NCBI GenBank assembly: GCA_011389575.1
Contig: JAABUB010000026.1
Coordinates: 1-38,489, forward strand
Reading direction: 5' to 3'
Length of the DNA stretch: 38,489 nt
Source of the DNA: Desulfotignum sp.
Lineage (GTDB): Bacteria > Desulfobacterota > Desulfobacteria > Desulfobacterales > Desulfobacteraceae
Shown in pieces: positions 16,063 to 24,759 of the stretch; positions within the stretch are counted from its first letter, which is position 1, and each line of letters opens with the position of its first letter. A program made the translations under genes and the position numbers. The notes below the pieces were generated by a model. That model saw only the letters and a list, made by a program, of their open reading frames with translations, was not told where the DNA came from and did no database searches.

Positions 16063-17796
16063 GTGTACAATAAACTGAATCGATTCGAGCAAATTTTTTT
16101 TGATATCTGTTCGGTGACCCTGGTTCTTTTCTATGCCTGGGCCGCTGTGGTGCAGCCCATGGCCACCCAGTATCACCGGGGTGTGTATGTAATAATAACC
16201 TATATTCTTGTCTTTTTGCTTTATCAAGCCAAAACACCCATCGGACGGGTCATCGATTATATCCTGATCATATTGTCTGTGGCATGTGTTGGCTACTGGA
16301 TCATCATGTTTGAGGCCATCAATTACAGGACCGGGGCAGAAACCCCTGTGGATGCAGCATTTGCCATCGTCGGGGTGCTCATTGGCGTGGAACTGGCCAG
16401 GCGGGTGGTGGGCAATATCTTTGTGATCATGGGGGTTGTGTTTCTGTTGTATGGGGTTTACGGATATAAGGCCCCGGACCTGATTTCCCATGCAGGAGCA
16501 CCGTTTGCCGAGCTGTGTGTCAGCATATTTTACAAAAGCGACGGGGTTTTCGGCATCATGGCCAGTGTTCTGGCCACCTATGTGATTTTGTTTGTTTTGT
16601 TTGGCGCATTTCTGGAAAAATGCGGGGCCCAGAAATTTTTCATTGACTGGCCCCTGGCAGCAGTGGGCCACCGCATCGGCGGCCCCGGCAAAGTATCGGT
16701 CATTGCCTCGGGCCTGTTTGGCTCCATTTCCGGCAGTGCCATTGCCAATACCGTGTCCACGGGGATGTTCACCATTCCCATGATGAAAAAAGCCGGATTC
16801 AAGCCCCATGTGGCCGGCGGTATCGAGCCGGCAGCCTCCATCGGCGGGATGTTCATGCCCCCTATCATGGGGGCGGGCGGGTTTATCATGGCGGAATTGA
16901 CCGGGCTGCCCTATTCCCAGATCATGCTGGTGGCGATTTTTCCGGCATTTATGTATTTTTTTTCCGTCTTTGTCATGGTGCATTATGAAGCCAAAAAAGA
17001 GAATGTGGTGGGTGAAAAATCCAAATTCAGTGCCATGCAGATATTTAAGAAGCAATGGTTTTATATCCTGCCTTTGGTCATTATCACCATTTTCATGCTT
17101 TACGGGTTCTCCCCCGCGTATTCCGCGATTCTGGGTCTGATTACCTGCATTGTGATTTCCTATGTGAGAAAAGAGACCCGCATCGGCCCCAAACGGTTTG
17201 TCCAGGCTGCCAGGGAAGGCACGGAAAACAGTCTGAAGATTGGTGCCACTGTCGGTGTTATCGGCATTATCATCGGTGTTTTAACCTTTTCCGGTCTGAT
17301 TCTGACTTTTGCCGATATCATGATTGAACTGGCAGGGGGCTCTCTTTTGCTGACCATTTTGCTGGTGGCCTTAGCCTCTCTTGTACTGGGTATGGGAGTT
17401 CCGGTGACAGCAGCCTACCTGGTAACCGCTGTGGTAGCGGTGCCGGCCTTAACCCATCTGGGGGTGAATATGCTTGCCGCCCACATGATCGTATACTGGC
17501 TGTCCCAGGACTCCAATATCACCCCGCCGGTGTGCATTGCCGCTTTTGCCGGGGCCACCATTGCCAAGGCCAACATGTGGAAAACCGCGTTTACTTCCTT
17601 TAAATTTGCCAAGTTCCTCTATCTGGGACCACTGCTTTTCGGGTATGTGCCCGGATTTTCCCTGGACGGCAGTGCCATGGATATTGTCAAGGCGTTTGTG
17701 GCCATTCTCATCGGCACCTATGCCTATTCCTGGTTTCTCAGCGGCATTTGGATTACCCCTCTCAGAAGGGCGATTTTTAAAAGAAAAGCAGCCTGA
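16063..17796 (+). CDS. TRAP transporter permease, fused DctQM (TAXI type)
   Basis: This 577-residue inner-membrane protein combines the small (DctQ-like, about residues 1-150) and large (DctM-like) TRAP subunits, as is normal for TAXI systems. It uses the ion gradient to import the solute delivered by the upstream receptor. Hydrophobic segments occur throughout. Family landmarks are GLFGSISGSAIANTVSTG, GGIEPAASIGGMFMPPIMGAGGFIMAE (about residues 245-275, key phrase PPIMGAGGF), LVLGMGVPVTAAYLV and DSNITPPVCIAAFAGA. The start is GTG at 16063 with AGGAAGG upstream. It is the last gene before a strong terminator. Confidence 0.94.
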   Translation: MYNKLNRFEQIFFDICSVTLVLFYAWAAVVQPMATQYHRGVYVIITYILVFLLYQAKTPIGRVIDYILIILSVACVGYWIIMFEAINYRTGAETPVDAAFAIVGVLIGVELARRVVGNIFVIMGVVFLLYGVYGYKAPDLISHAGAPFAELCVSIFYKSDGVFGIMASVLATYVILFVLFGAFLEKCGAQKFFIDWPLAAVGHRIGGPGKVSVIASGLFGSISGSAIANTVSTGMFTIPMMKKAGFKPHVAGGIEPAASIGGMFMPPIMGAGGFIMAELTGLPYSQIMLVAIFPAFMYFFSVFVMVHYEAKKENVVGEKSKFSAMQIFKKQWFYILPLVIITIFMLYGFSPAYSAILGLITCIVISYVRKETRIGPKRFVQAAREGTENSLKIGATVGVIGIIIGVLTFSGLILTFADIMIELAGGSLLLTILLVALASLVLGMGVPVTAAYLVTAVVAVPALTHLGVNMLAAHMIVYWLSQDSNITPPVCIAAFAGATIAKANMWKTAFTSFKFAKFLYLGPLLFGYVPGFSLDGSAMDIVKAFVAILIGTYAYSWFLSGIWITPLRRAIFKRKAA

Positions 17797-17836
17797 TTTT
17801 TCTTTACCATGTTTTTTTCTTCTTTTTTGGGCAGAC

Positions 17837-17887
17837 AACCAAACCCGATTTGGTGAAATTTTTTCACCAAATCGGGTTTGGTTTTTT
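17837..17887 (+). terminator. Very strong intrinsic terminator after the TRAP operon
   Basis: A perfect 22-bp stem (17837-17858 with 17862-17883, core AAACCCGATTTGGTGAAA) closes a 3-base loop and runs into six T residues. The symmetry also gives an A-rich lead on the other strand, but no minus-strand gene ends here. Confidence 0.92.
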
Positions 17888-17994
17888 GGAATGGTATTTT
17901 TCAAAGAAAGGATATCTAAAAAAATATTTGGTTGCATAATCAACAATTTTGGTCCATATTATGTGGGAACTGATTAGAATAGCAGGCAATTGAC

Positions 17995-18567
17995 ATGGCA
18001 CCAAAAAATATTGCACATGAAACCGGACCAAATTTGACAGCTGAAACTGAAACTATGCACATGAATAATATTGCATCAGAAAATTTTGAACGCGTTATTG
18101 ATACCTCCATTGCCTATCTTGTGGGAAGAACTTCCCGGGCCATCATTAAACGCCTGACCAAAAAATTTGCAGATGCCGGATTTGATGTCAGTTATGAACA
18201 ATGGAGTATCCTGATTCACCTGTACAGAAAAGACGGCCAGACCCAGCAGGAGCTTTCCAGTATCGCGGTCAAGGACAAAGCAGCCATCACCCGGCTTCTC
18301 AATGTTCTGGAGAAAAAAAATATCGTTCTCAGAATCCCGGACCGATCGGATAAACGCAGCAAGCTGGTCTACCTGACCAACAAAGCCAAGACATTTCAGA
18401 AGGATTTAATGGCTTTGGTGGAAGAAATGCTCCAGGAGGCGGAACAGGACATTTCCCTTGCGGAAATGGACCAGTGCAAAACCACCCTCAACAAAATATT
18501 TGCCAATTTTGACCGCCTCAACGCTTCCGAGTTTCTGATTAAAACTCCACCAGTCGATGCTGGATAG
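17995..18567 (+). CDS. MarR-family transcriptional regulator
   Basis: The 190-residue protein carries a winged helix with the MarR plan: YEQWSILIHLYRKDGQTQQELS, KDKAAITRLLNVLEKKNIV (recognition helix) and RIPDRSDKRSKLVYLT (wing). Such regulators usually repress neighbouring transport or efflux genes and release DNA on binding a small phenolic or other ligand. The ATG at 17995 gives a 20-30 residue N-terminal extension; internal ATGs at 18055 and 18061 lack an SD. TTGCA-containing phrases recur at 17932, 18012 and 18072 and could be operator parts. A weak promoter, TTGCAT-N19-TATTAT, lies at 17932-17962. It could control the adjacent TRAP genes, but this is inference. Confidence 0.88.
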   Translation: MAPKNIAHETGPNLTAETETMHMNNIASENFERVIDTSIAYLVGRTSRAIIKRLTKKFADAGFDVSYEQWSILIHLYRKDGQTQQELSSIAVKDKAAITRLLNVLEKKNIVLRIPDRSDKRSKLVYLTNKAKTFQKDLMALVEEMLQEAEQDISLAEMDQCKTTLNKIFANFDRLNASEFLIKTPPVDAG

Positions 18568-19177
18568 CATATCTGGATAAATCTGCATTATTGCGCAGGT
18601 TGAGTTTTTTCAAAATTCTGGACCGGTAGGTATCAACCGTTTTTATACTGATATTATAGGTTATGGCAATCTCCCGGTTGGTGCTGCCGGTTGCCAGTTT
18701 GCGCAGTACCTGCAGTTCCCGCATGGACAATGATTCTGTCAACCCTTTGTTTTTATTTCCCCGTATGAACCGTAAGGCCAGGGCTTCGCTGGCTTTTTCC
18801 GTGAGATACCTGCCCCCGGCATAAATTTTTTTCACCGCTGCCACAAGCTGCTCAGGTGCAGACTGCTTGGTGACATATCCCATGGCCCCGGCCTCAATGG
18901 CCCTGATCACATATTGTTCTTCTTCATGCATGGTGAGTATGAGCACCGGGATATCCGGACAATAGGTGCCCATGCGGCTCACCACCTCCAGTCCGTCCAT
19001 GCCGGGCATGGAAATATCAATAACCGCCACATCAGGTTTTTTTTCCATGGCCTGGTCAAAGGCGGTTTCTCCGTCTGATGCTTCGGCAATTACCTTGATG
19101 TCGGTGCTGTCTTCCAGAACCCTGCGAAGACCGTCTCTGACAATACCATGGTCATCTGCCAGCAGAACTGTGATCAT
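18539..19177 (-). CDS. Two-component response regulator, LuxR/NarL type
   Basis: The 212-residue product has a receiver domain (LLADDHGIVRDGL, phospho-acceptor Asp54 in AVIDISMPGMDG, VTKQ Lys) and a C-terminal LuxR-type helix-turn-helix (SMRELQVLRKLATGSTNREIAI, SIKTVDTYRSRILKKL). The ATG at 19177 overlaps the kinase stop (ATGA) and has AAAGGA in front, so the pair is translationally coupled. It likely acts as a DNA-binding transcription factor phosphorylated by the kinase. The last 29 bases overlap the end of the convergent MarR gene. The target is unknown; the nearby TRAP operon is a reasonable guess. Confidence 0.94.
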   Translation of the reverse strand: MITVLLADDHGIVRDGLRRVLEDSTDIKVIAEASDGETAFDQAMEKKPDVAVIDISMPGMDGLEVVSRMGTYCPDIPVLILTMHEEEQYVIRAIEAGAMGYVTKQSAPEQLVAAVKKIYAGGRYLTEKASEALALRFIRGNKNKGLTESLSMRELQVLRKLATGSTNREIAITYNISIKTVDTYRSRILKKLNLRNNADLSRYAIQHRLVEF

Positions 19178-21297
19178 GTGTGTCCTTTCACCTTTACTTT
19201 GCACGTGATCCGGGTGCCGCGGCCCGGGGCGGATGTAATATCCAGCCAACCCCCTGCCAGGCTGGTCCGTTCCATCATCCCCTCCAAACCGAATCCGGTT
19301 TGCCTGGTATTTTTTTCAGGATTAAATCCGATACCATTATCTTCCACTGTCAGCACCAGGCCATGGGCATCGACTCTCAGCTCCACAATGATGGTGGTGG
19401 CCTCTGCATGGCGAATGGCATTGGTCACTGCTTCCTGGCCGATGCGGTAAAGGGCGGTGGCAAGGGTTTTATCAATTTCAGGAATAGGGTCCTGCCGGAA
19501 TACACAGGAAACATTGGAGCGTTTTTCAAAATCCGAAACCAAAGATTCCAGAGCATCAGCCAGCCCTAAGTCGTCCAGAACCCGGGGCCTGAGCCGGTAA
19601 GACATGTCCCGGACATCCTGGATGGTATTTTCTATGAGAAAACTCATTTTTTCAGCCCGGTCAGCAGCATCTGCACTAGGTTCAGCCAGATGATTTTTGA
19701 GCCAGACCGTATCAATGCGCAGGGCGGTCAATACCTGCCCTAAGTGGTCATGCAGTTCCCTGGCCACCTGTTCCTTTTCCCGTTCCTGTGAGGCGATGAT
19801 ATTTTTGGATAAATTTTTCAGACTGGCCTGGGCTTTTTCCAGTTGTGCCGTTCGTCTGCTCACCTGTTTTTCCAGATCCTGGGAATACCGGGACAGTTTT
19901 TCCGTGGCGATCTCCAGATCTTTCCGGGCACGGTTTTTTTCTGTAACATCCACACTGACAGCCAGAGATCTTACCACTTGGCCGGTTTCGTCTCTCACCC
20001 CATAACAGGAAAGCAAAATATCTATTTTTTTTCGGTTCTTTTTTATATATGTATAGGGCACATCCTTGAAAAAGCCTGTTTTAAAAAATTGGGGGAAAAT
20101 TTCCGATAATGCATATTTTTTTGATTCAGGGGTAAAAAAATCAGTCAGCTGCCGGCCGATAACTTCATTACGGTTAAAGCCCATGACTTCCACCCAATGA
20201 TCGGAAACCCGGATTATTCTGCCCCGGGTATCAATGGAATGCAGCATTATCGGTGTTTTATGGTAGATATGCCGGTACCGTTCTTCACTCATGCGCAGTT
20301 TTTTTTCCGCTTGTTTGCGCTGGGCAATTTCTTTTACTGCCTGCTGGTAAAGAAAAAAAACAAGAATACCTGCCAGAATGGAACTACCTATGACAGCCGG
20401 CCCGATTCCCTGAATAAATGGCTGACTCACCTGTTTTTCAATGGCATTTTTGTTTCTCAAAGAAACCACCTGCCACTCCGGGTAATTGGTAACCGGAAGG
20501 CTGGTATAAAAAAAAGACCTCCCTTCCGCGCTGGTTACGGTTTCCGGTGTTATCCGGGCAAATCCGGACCACTCCCAGGGACCATTGCCAAACTGGCGGG
20601 AATCGGCAAGTTTTTCCTTTTTTTTTTCATCCAGAGCCCACAACAGTTTAAACCGCAGTTCAGGCTGGTTGCTGATAAATATCACCCCATCGGGATCAAC
20701 AAATATAAGGATATGTTCAGAGGCTGAAAACAAGGCGGTTTCAATAAATTCAATGGAAGATTTGATCACGGCCACCCCGAGTATCTCCTGTTTTGCCTGG
20801 TCATATACCGGATGGCTGTAATAGACCCCCCGTTTCATTGAGGTGGTACCCAGGGCCAGATATGTGGCAGACCTTCCTTTAATGGCAGTTTTGAAATAGG
20901 GCCTGAAGGAAAAATCATGTCCCACAAAGCTGTCGTGCTGGTTACGGTTGCTGGAGCAGATGGTTACCCCGTCTTTGTCCATGAGGTAGCTGACATCCAG
21001 TTCCAGGGACTGGGCATACAAATCCAGAATCTGATTTGCCTGATAAATGGTTTCCAGGTTCTGGTTTTCAAGGGCATATCCCAACTCCCGGATTCGGGCC
21101 AGGGTTTTGATGGGTTTGATATGTTCGGATAAATAGGTGGATAACTGGCCGGTGAGCAGCTTCAACCGGGCTGCGGACTGGGTTTCCGCTTTCTGGAACA
21201 CCGCCTTTCGATAGGAATAATAGAAAAGCCATCCCCCGGCAGAGGCGGATAAAAAGGCAAATACAGCCAGAAACAATATGATCAGTCGCAGTCGCAT
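19174..21297 (-). CDS. Membrane sensor histidine kinase with Cache, PAS and HisKA_3/HATPase domains
   Basis: From the ATG at 21297 the protein has 707 residues. It has a first membrane helix (about 4-24), an extracytoplasmic double-Cache-like sensor (about 35-290; LDVSYLMDKDGVTICSSN, FSFRPYFKTAIKGRSATYLALG, GVYYSHPVYD), and a second helix (about 297-317). These are followed by a PAS domain (RYRHIYHKTPIMLHSID), a coiled coil, the HisKA_3 box with phospho-acceptor His516 (VARELHDHLGQVL), and a NarX-like ATPase (YRIGQEAVTNAIRHAEA, GFGLEGMMER). Such sensors often bind carboxylates or amino acids. The frame extends upstream (possible ATG 21408) into the divergent MoaD-like gene, so the start is uncertain. 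Confidence 0.92.
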   Translation of the reverse strand: MRLRLIILFLAVFAFLSASAGGWLFYYSYRKAVFQKAETQSAARLKLLTGQLSTYLSEHIKPIKTLARIRELGYALENQNLETIYQANQILDLYAQSLELDVSYLMDKDGVTICSSNRNQHDSFVGHDFSFRPYFKTAIKGRSATYLALGTTSMKRGVYYSHPVYDQAKQEILGVAVIKSSIEFIETALFSASEHILIFVDPDGVIFISNQPELRFKLLWALDEKKKEKLADSRQFGNGPWEWSGFARITPETVTSAEGRSFFYTSLPVTNYPEWQVVSLRNKNAIEKQVSQPFIQGIGPAVIGSSILAGILVFFLYQQAVKEIAQRKQAEKKLRMSEERYRHIYHKTPIMLHSIDTRGRIIRVSDHWVEVMGFNRNEVIGRQLTDFFTPESKKYALSEIFPQFFKTGFFKDVPYTYIKKNRKKIDILLSCYGVRDETGQVVRSLAVSVDVTEKNRARKDLEIATEKLSRYSQDLEKQVSRRTAQLEKAQASLKNLSKNIIASQEREKEQVARELHDHLGQVLTALRIDTVWLKNHLAEPSADAADRAEKMSFLIENTIQDVRDMSYRLRPRVLDDLGLADALESLVSDFEKRSNVSCVFRQDPIPEIDKTLATALYRIGQEAVTNAIRHAEATTIIVELRVDAHGLVLTVEDNGIGFNPEKNTRQTGFGLEGMMERTSLAGGWLDITSAPGRGTRITCKVKVKGHT

Positions 21298-21406
21298 ATA
21301 GTAAGTATAGGCAGAAGCATCACAATTTTTCAATTGAGAATATTGTGGTTCTTCGATAGGATGGGGCAGACAGGATCGATAATAATACTTTTTGAAAGTG
21401 AAACCC

Positions 21407-21694
21407 ATGCCTTTTATTACCTTTAATGCATTTTCATTTTTGCAGAAAAAACTCAAAGAAAAAGATATTCCCTTTGCGGATGTCCGGGTGTCTATCTCTT
21501 CTGGAACCACTGCCAGGGATCTGGTTTTTCAGATGCAGCTTGCCGAAGAAGAGGTGGAGGCAGTCTTTGTAAATGGCCGGGTTCATCCTTTGGAAACGGT
21601 TCTCAAGGACCAGGATCGGGTGGCGTTTGTTCCCCATGGCACGCCTGGTCCTTATCGGGTCCTTCTGGGATTTAAAAATAAACAAAATGGCTGA
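21407..21694 (+). CDS. MoaD/ThiS-like beta-grasp protein
   Basis: The 95-residue product resembles small ubiquitin-like sulfur carriers, with an N-terminal strand, TTARDLVFQMQLAEEEVEAVFVNGR and LKDQDRVAFVPHGTPGPYRVLLG. The VNGR and DRVAF phrases are typical. True MoaD/ThiS end in Gly-Gly for adenylation; this one ends in KNKQNG and has no diglycine, so sulfur transfer by the usual route is doubtful. It may belong to the Mut7-C-type ubiquitin-like group. An in-frame TTG at 21392 is an alternative start. Its stop overlaps the next gene by 8 bases. Confidence 0.7.
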   Translation: MPFITFNAFSFLQKKLKEKDIPFADVRVSISSGTTARDLVFQMQLAEEEVEAVFVNGRVHPLETVLKDQDRVAFVPHGTPGPYRVLLGFKNKQNG

Positions 21695-22292
21695 GAATTG
21701 TGTAAAATCCATTAGAGCTTTTATTGCCATCCCTTTGCCTGGTCCTGTGCGCCATCTGCTCAAAGATCTTCAGTTTCAACTGAAAAAAGCGGGTATCAAG
21801 GCATCCTGGCCGAGACCTGACAGGTTTCATCTGACGGTGAAGTTTTTGGGTGAAATTCCCTGTCACACCCTGGATCAGATCCAGGCTGTTATGGACAGGT
21901 TTTCCGGACAATATCCAGAGCTTGTTCTGGCCGCCGGCAGCATCGGCGTTTTTCCGAAAATAACAAAAGCCCGGGTCATCTGGGCCGATATCAGGGGACA
22001 GACCCATCGGCTGGAAAAGCTTTTTTACAAACTGGACAAAGAACTGGATGTGCTTGGGATACCCGGACAAACCCGGCCATTTTCACCACACATCACTCTG
22101 GCACGGATCAAGCGGCCTGTTTCTTCTCAAAAGCTGGCAGGGCTGATCCAAAGATGTGAGGATACCTGGTCTGGTGAATTTTGTGCCGGTAACATGGTCC
22201 TTTATAAAAGCACCCTCTCTGCCCGGGGCGCCATTCACACACGCTTATTTCACACACCGCTCGGCACCTCGGACTGCCAATGTCTGCAATGA
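21687..22292 (+). CDS. thpR: RNA 2',3'-cyclic phosphodiesterase / 2'-5' RNA ligase family
   Basis: The 201-residue product has both catalytic HxTx motifs of the 2H phosphoesterase family, HLTVKFLG (about residue 50) and HITLARIK (about residue 135). It has the usual start IRAFIAIPLP. The family opens 2',3'-cyclic phosphates on RNA and can ligate tRNA halves in vitro. The ATG at 21687 overlaps the stop of the MoaD-like gene, so the two are coupled. The C-terminus (TSDCQCLQ) is slightly extended. It converges with the DUF342 gene; 22293-22401 holds no clear terminator. Confidence 0.9.
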   Translation: MAENCVKSIRAFIAIPLPGPVRHLLKDLQFQLKKAGIKASWPRPDRFHLTVKFLGEIPCHTLDQIQAVMDRFSGQYPELVLAAGSIGVFPKITKARVIWADIRGQTHRLEKLFYKLDKELDVLGIPGQTRPFSPHITLARIKRPVSSQKLAGLIQRCEDTWSGEFCAGNMVLYKSTLSARGAIHTRLFHTPLGTSDCQCLQ

Positions 22293-22401
22293 ACTTTCAA
22301 AAGGGCAGCGTACCTGTCTTAAAAAGAAAACAGTCTGCATTTTTTTGAGCTGAATAGTTATAGAGTCTATTGCTTTTGGGGATGTTGCGTATGTCTGCTG
22401 A

Positions 22402-24660
22402 TCAGTGAAATGGTGTCAGTGTAATTGTATGACCCTTTTTTTCTTCAATCTCTACAGCAAAAAAGTTTTCCATGTCAGTTGAAAGGGTTAACCCAGAAAA
22501 GATTCCCTTTAATTGGGTTCCCTGGAATGCTTTGCCTGAAATTGAAATTTTGGGAATGTTTTTTTCGGCCCGTGCCCATTCATAAAAAGAAAACTGTGTT
22601 TGCTGCAAAGACAGTATGTGTTTTTCAGTTTGAGGGCCAAGGGCATTGATTTCATTTTCAAGGGCATGAATTTTTCTTTGGTATTGCTTTTTTTCTGCAT
22701 TCAATTCTTTTAACGAGCCAATGGATTTTTTCATTCTGTGCTCAAAATTTTTGATGAGTTTTGAAATATTTTTTTCATTGGCTGCTTTGGTATTAATTTT
22801 TTTCCATTCCTTTTCAAGGATGTTTTTTTTGTATTTTGCCCTGTCATGAAATAATTTCAACTCAACCATTTTCTGAAATATTTTTTTCTCCAGCTGTTCC
22901 TGTTCTTTTTTTTTGCTTTCCAGAACTGTCAGTTTTTCTTTGATGCGGTGAATTTTTTGTTGTATGGACCGGCCCAGTGCGGTGATATGGTGTTCTGATC
23001 CGGCAGCAATGATGCAGGAACGCGATTTTTGGCTTCCGATGCCCCCGAGAAATATGCCTTTTTTGGCATGAATAGTGGAAGAAATGACCCGGCATTGTCC
23101 TGCGTCAATTTTACCGCTGCAGCTGATCACAGAATCAATGATTTCATTTTTCACATAAATATTTCCAAACGTTTCAATGCGGCAGTTATGCAGGTACCTG
23201 GCATGAATATCACCCTGGGACCGGATAACCGTATCGGTTATACCTATGCTGGATGTAATATCGCCCATGGCTTCAATTGTGGCATCCCGGATTTCTGTGG
23301 CGGTAATTTTGCCGGCTGTCACCGGATAGGCACCAAAAAGTATCCCGGATATGGACAGATCTGCATAGGCTTCCAGCGGACCGTATCGCAGATCTGCATC
23401 TTCCAGCACATGAATTTTTGGATGAATAAATAATTTGCGGTCCAAAGACAGGCCGGGTACCCCGGTTTTTGCTGCAACCACCCCCAGGCCATTCTGGGCG
23501 GGACGGGTATTGCCGCCGCACTGAAAGGTGAAATCCGTACCCTGCCTTTTCTGGCTTTTTTTTCCGAACACATCGGTTTTAATATAGGTGTCAGGACCAG
23601 CGGTCCGGTTCATCAGGATTTCTCCCTTGCGCTTTTGTCCGGTGTCGGTCTCATCTGTATCCAGAAAACAGGTGGCCCGGGTATGGCGGATCAGGTGTGT
23701 GGAAAAATCTGTTTTGGCGGCAGTAAATTCCAGGTCACCGGTTTCCAGGTGTGCCTGGAGTATGGCATCCGGATACATGCCATGGGTGATGCCTGCGGAG
23801 GCAAGGACCTGTTTGAGTGTTTCAAGGCTGGTGACGGCCAGATCTTCTTTGGCGATAATGAGTCTGGCCTCTGTTTTGTCCGGGCTGATGTGCACCTGAA
23901 TACGGGCAGAGACAATTGCCTGATTTTTTTGCCGGGCCCTGTTTAAATCCGCCAGGATCAATTGTTTTTCCCTCCGGGTCAGCATCCCCATATCCACCAT
24001 GATATCTTCCAGCGCTTTAAGGGGCTGACTGGCTTCAAACGCATCTTCCTGTACTTTCTGGGCAATGGCCACATCCCGCTGGGAGGCGAGTTTTTTTTCA
24101 AGCACTGCTGCGGCAAATTCTTTGTCCAAAGCCTTAATCTGTAAAAACTGCCGCTCATATTCAGATAAGGGGACACCGGATTTTTTTTGGTCCGGGGCAG
24201 ATGAAACCTGGCCTGGCAGGGAATAAATCTGTCGGCCCAGATGTTCCAGAAATGCCTGCTCTTTTAAAATCTCCTGTTTTTGTTTCAGGGTAATAATCTG
24301 TGATTCCACCAGAATATCCCCGATTAATTTTTTGATCCTGGCCCGCCGGAATTCTTTTTTCTGGTGCTCCAGGGCTTTGCGGACATCTTCTTCAGAGGCC
24401 AACCCTTTTTCAATGGCGATTTTACCGAATTGTTCGCCTAAGTGTTTAATGACATGATATTCCTGGATCAGCTGGAGCAATCCCACCTGGTAACGGGTGG
24501 CAAATCCCTGTCCCAAAAGCAGGTCTGCATAATCCGGCAAAGGATCTTGTTTTTGCCGCAATGTATACAAGGCTGTGATCTGGCGGTACTGGTCCTGTTG
24601 AATGGTACCATATTCCAAAGCAAGCCGGGCAAGGGACGGGATGGTGTTGAAATCGGTCAC
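22402..24660 (-). CDS. FapA/DUF342-family polymer-forming protein
   Basis: The 752-residue product has a central DUF342 (FapA) region, about 240-565, with short repeated strands such as GPLEAYADLSISGILFGAYPV, EAMGDITSS, RSQGDIHARYLHNCRIETFGNIYV and GIFLGGIGS (landmarks). This suggests a right-handed beta-helix. A long charged coiled coil follows (about 570-690). The N-terminal 230 residues contain repeats resembling the GspE/MshE N-domain (IGDILVESQIITLKQKQEIL, FGKIAIEKGLASEEDVRKAL). FapA relatives are linked to flagella or cell-envelope regulation, but the function here is open. The start is GTG at 24660. It lies 99 bases after cbiP and may be read from the cobalamin operon. Confidence 0.82.
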   Translation of the reverse strand: MTDFNTIPSLARLALEYGTIQQDQYRQITALYTLRQKQDPLPDYADLLLGQGFATRYQVGLLQLIQEYHVIKHLGEQFGKIAIEKGLASEEDVRKALEHQKKEFRRARIKKLIGDILVESQIITLKQKQEILKEQAFLEHLGRQIYSLPGQVSSAPDQKKSGVPLSEYERQFLQIKALDKEFAAAVLEKKLASQRDVAIAQKVQEDAFEASQPLKALEDIMVDMGMLTRREKQLILADLNRARQKNQAIVSARIQVHISPDKTEARLIIAKEDLAVTSLETLKQVLASAGITHGMYPDAILQAHLETGDLEFTAAKTDFSTHLIRHTRATCFLDTDETDTGQKRKGEILMNRTAGPDTYIKTDVFGKKSQKRQGTDFTFQCGGNTRPAQNGLGVVAAKTGVPGLSLDRKLFIHPKIHVLEDADLRYGPLEAYADLSISGILFGAYPVTAGKITATEIRDATIEAMGDITSSIGITDTVIRSQGDIHARYLHNCRIETFGNIYVKNEIIDSVISCSGKIDAGQCRVISSTIHAKKGIFLGGIGSQKSRSCIIAAGSEHHITALGRSIQQKIHRIKEKLTVLESKKKEQEQLEKKIFQKMVELKLFHDRAKYKKNILEKEWKKINTKAANEKNISKLIKNFEHRMKKSIGSLKELNAEKKQYQRKIHALENEINALGPQTEKHILSLQQTQFSFYEWARAEKNIPKISISGKAFQGTQLKGIFSGLTLSTDMENFFAVEIEEKKGHTITLTPFH

Positions 24661-24759
24661 AGGGCATATTCCATAAGGGTTAAGGCAATGGCAACAAATA
24701 ACAGCATAATTAATTGGCTGGAAAATGTAAATGATAAGATTGCGGTCTTTGGCCCTGTG

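Noticed and set aside
15979-17055. 358-codon open frame on the minus strand
   Set aside because: It lies opposite the well-supported TRAP permease gene, is full of His/Gly/Asp typical of an antisense shadow, and has no recognisable family.
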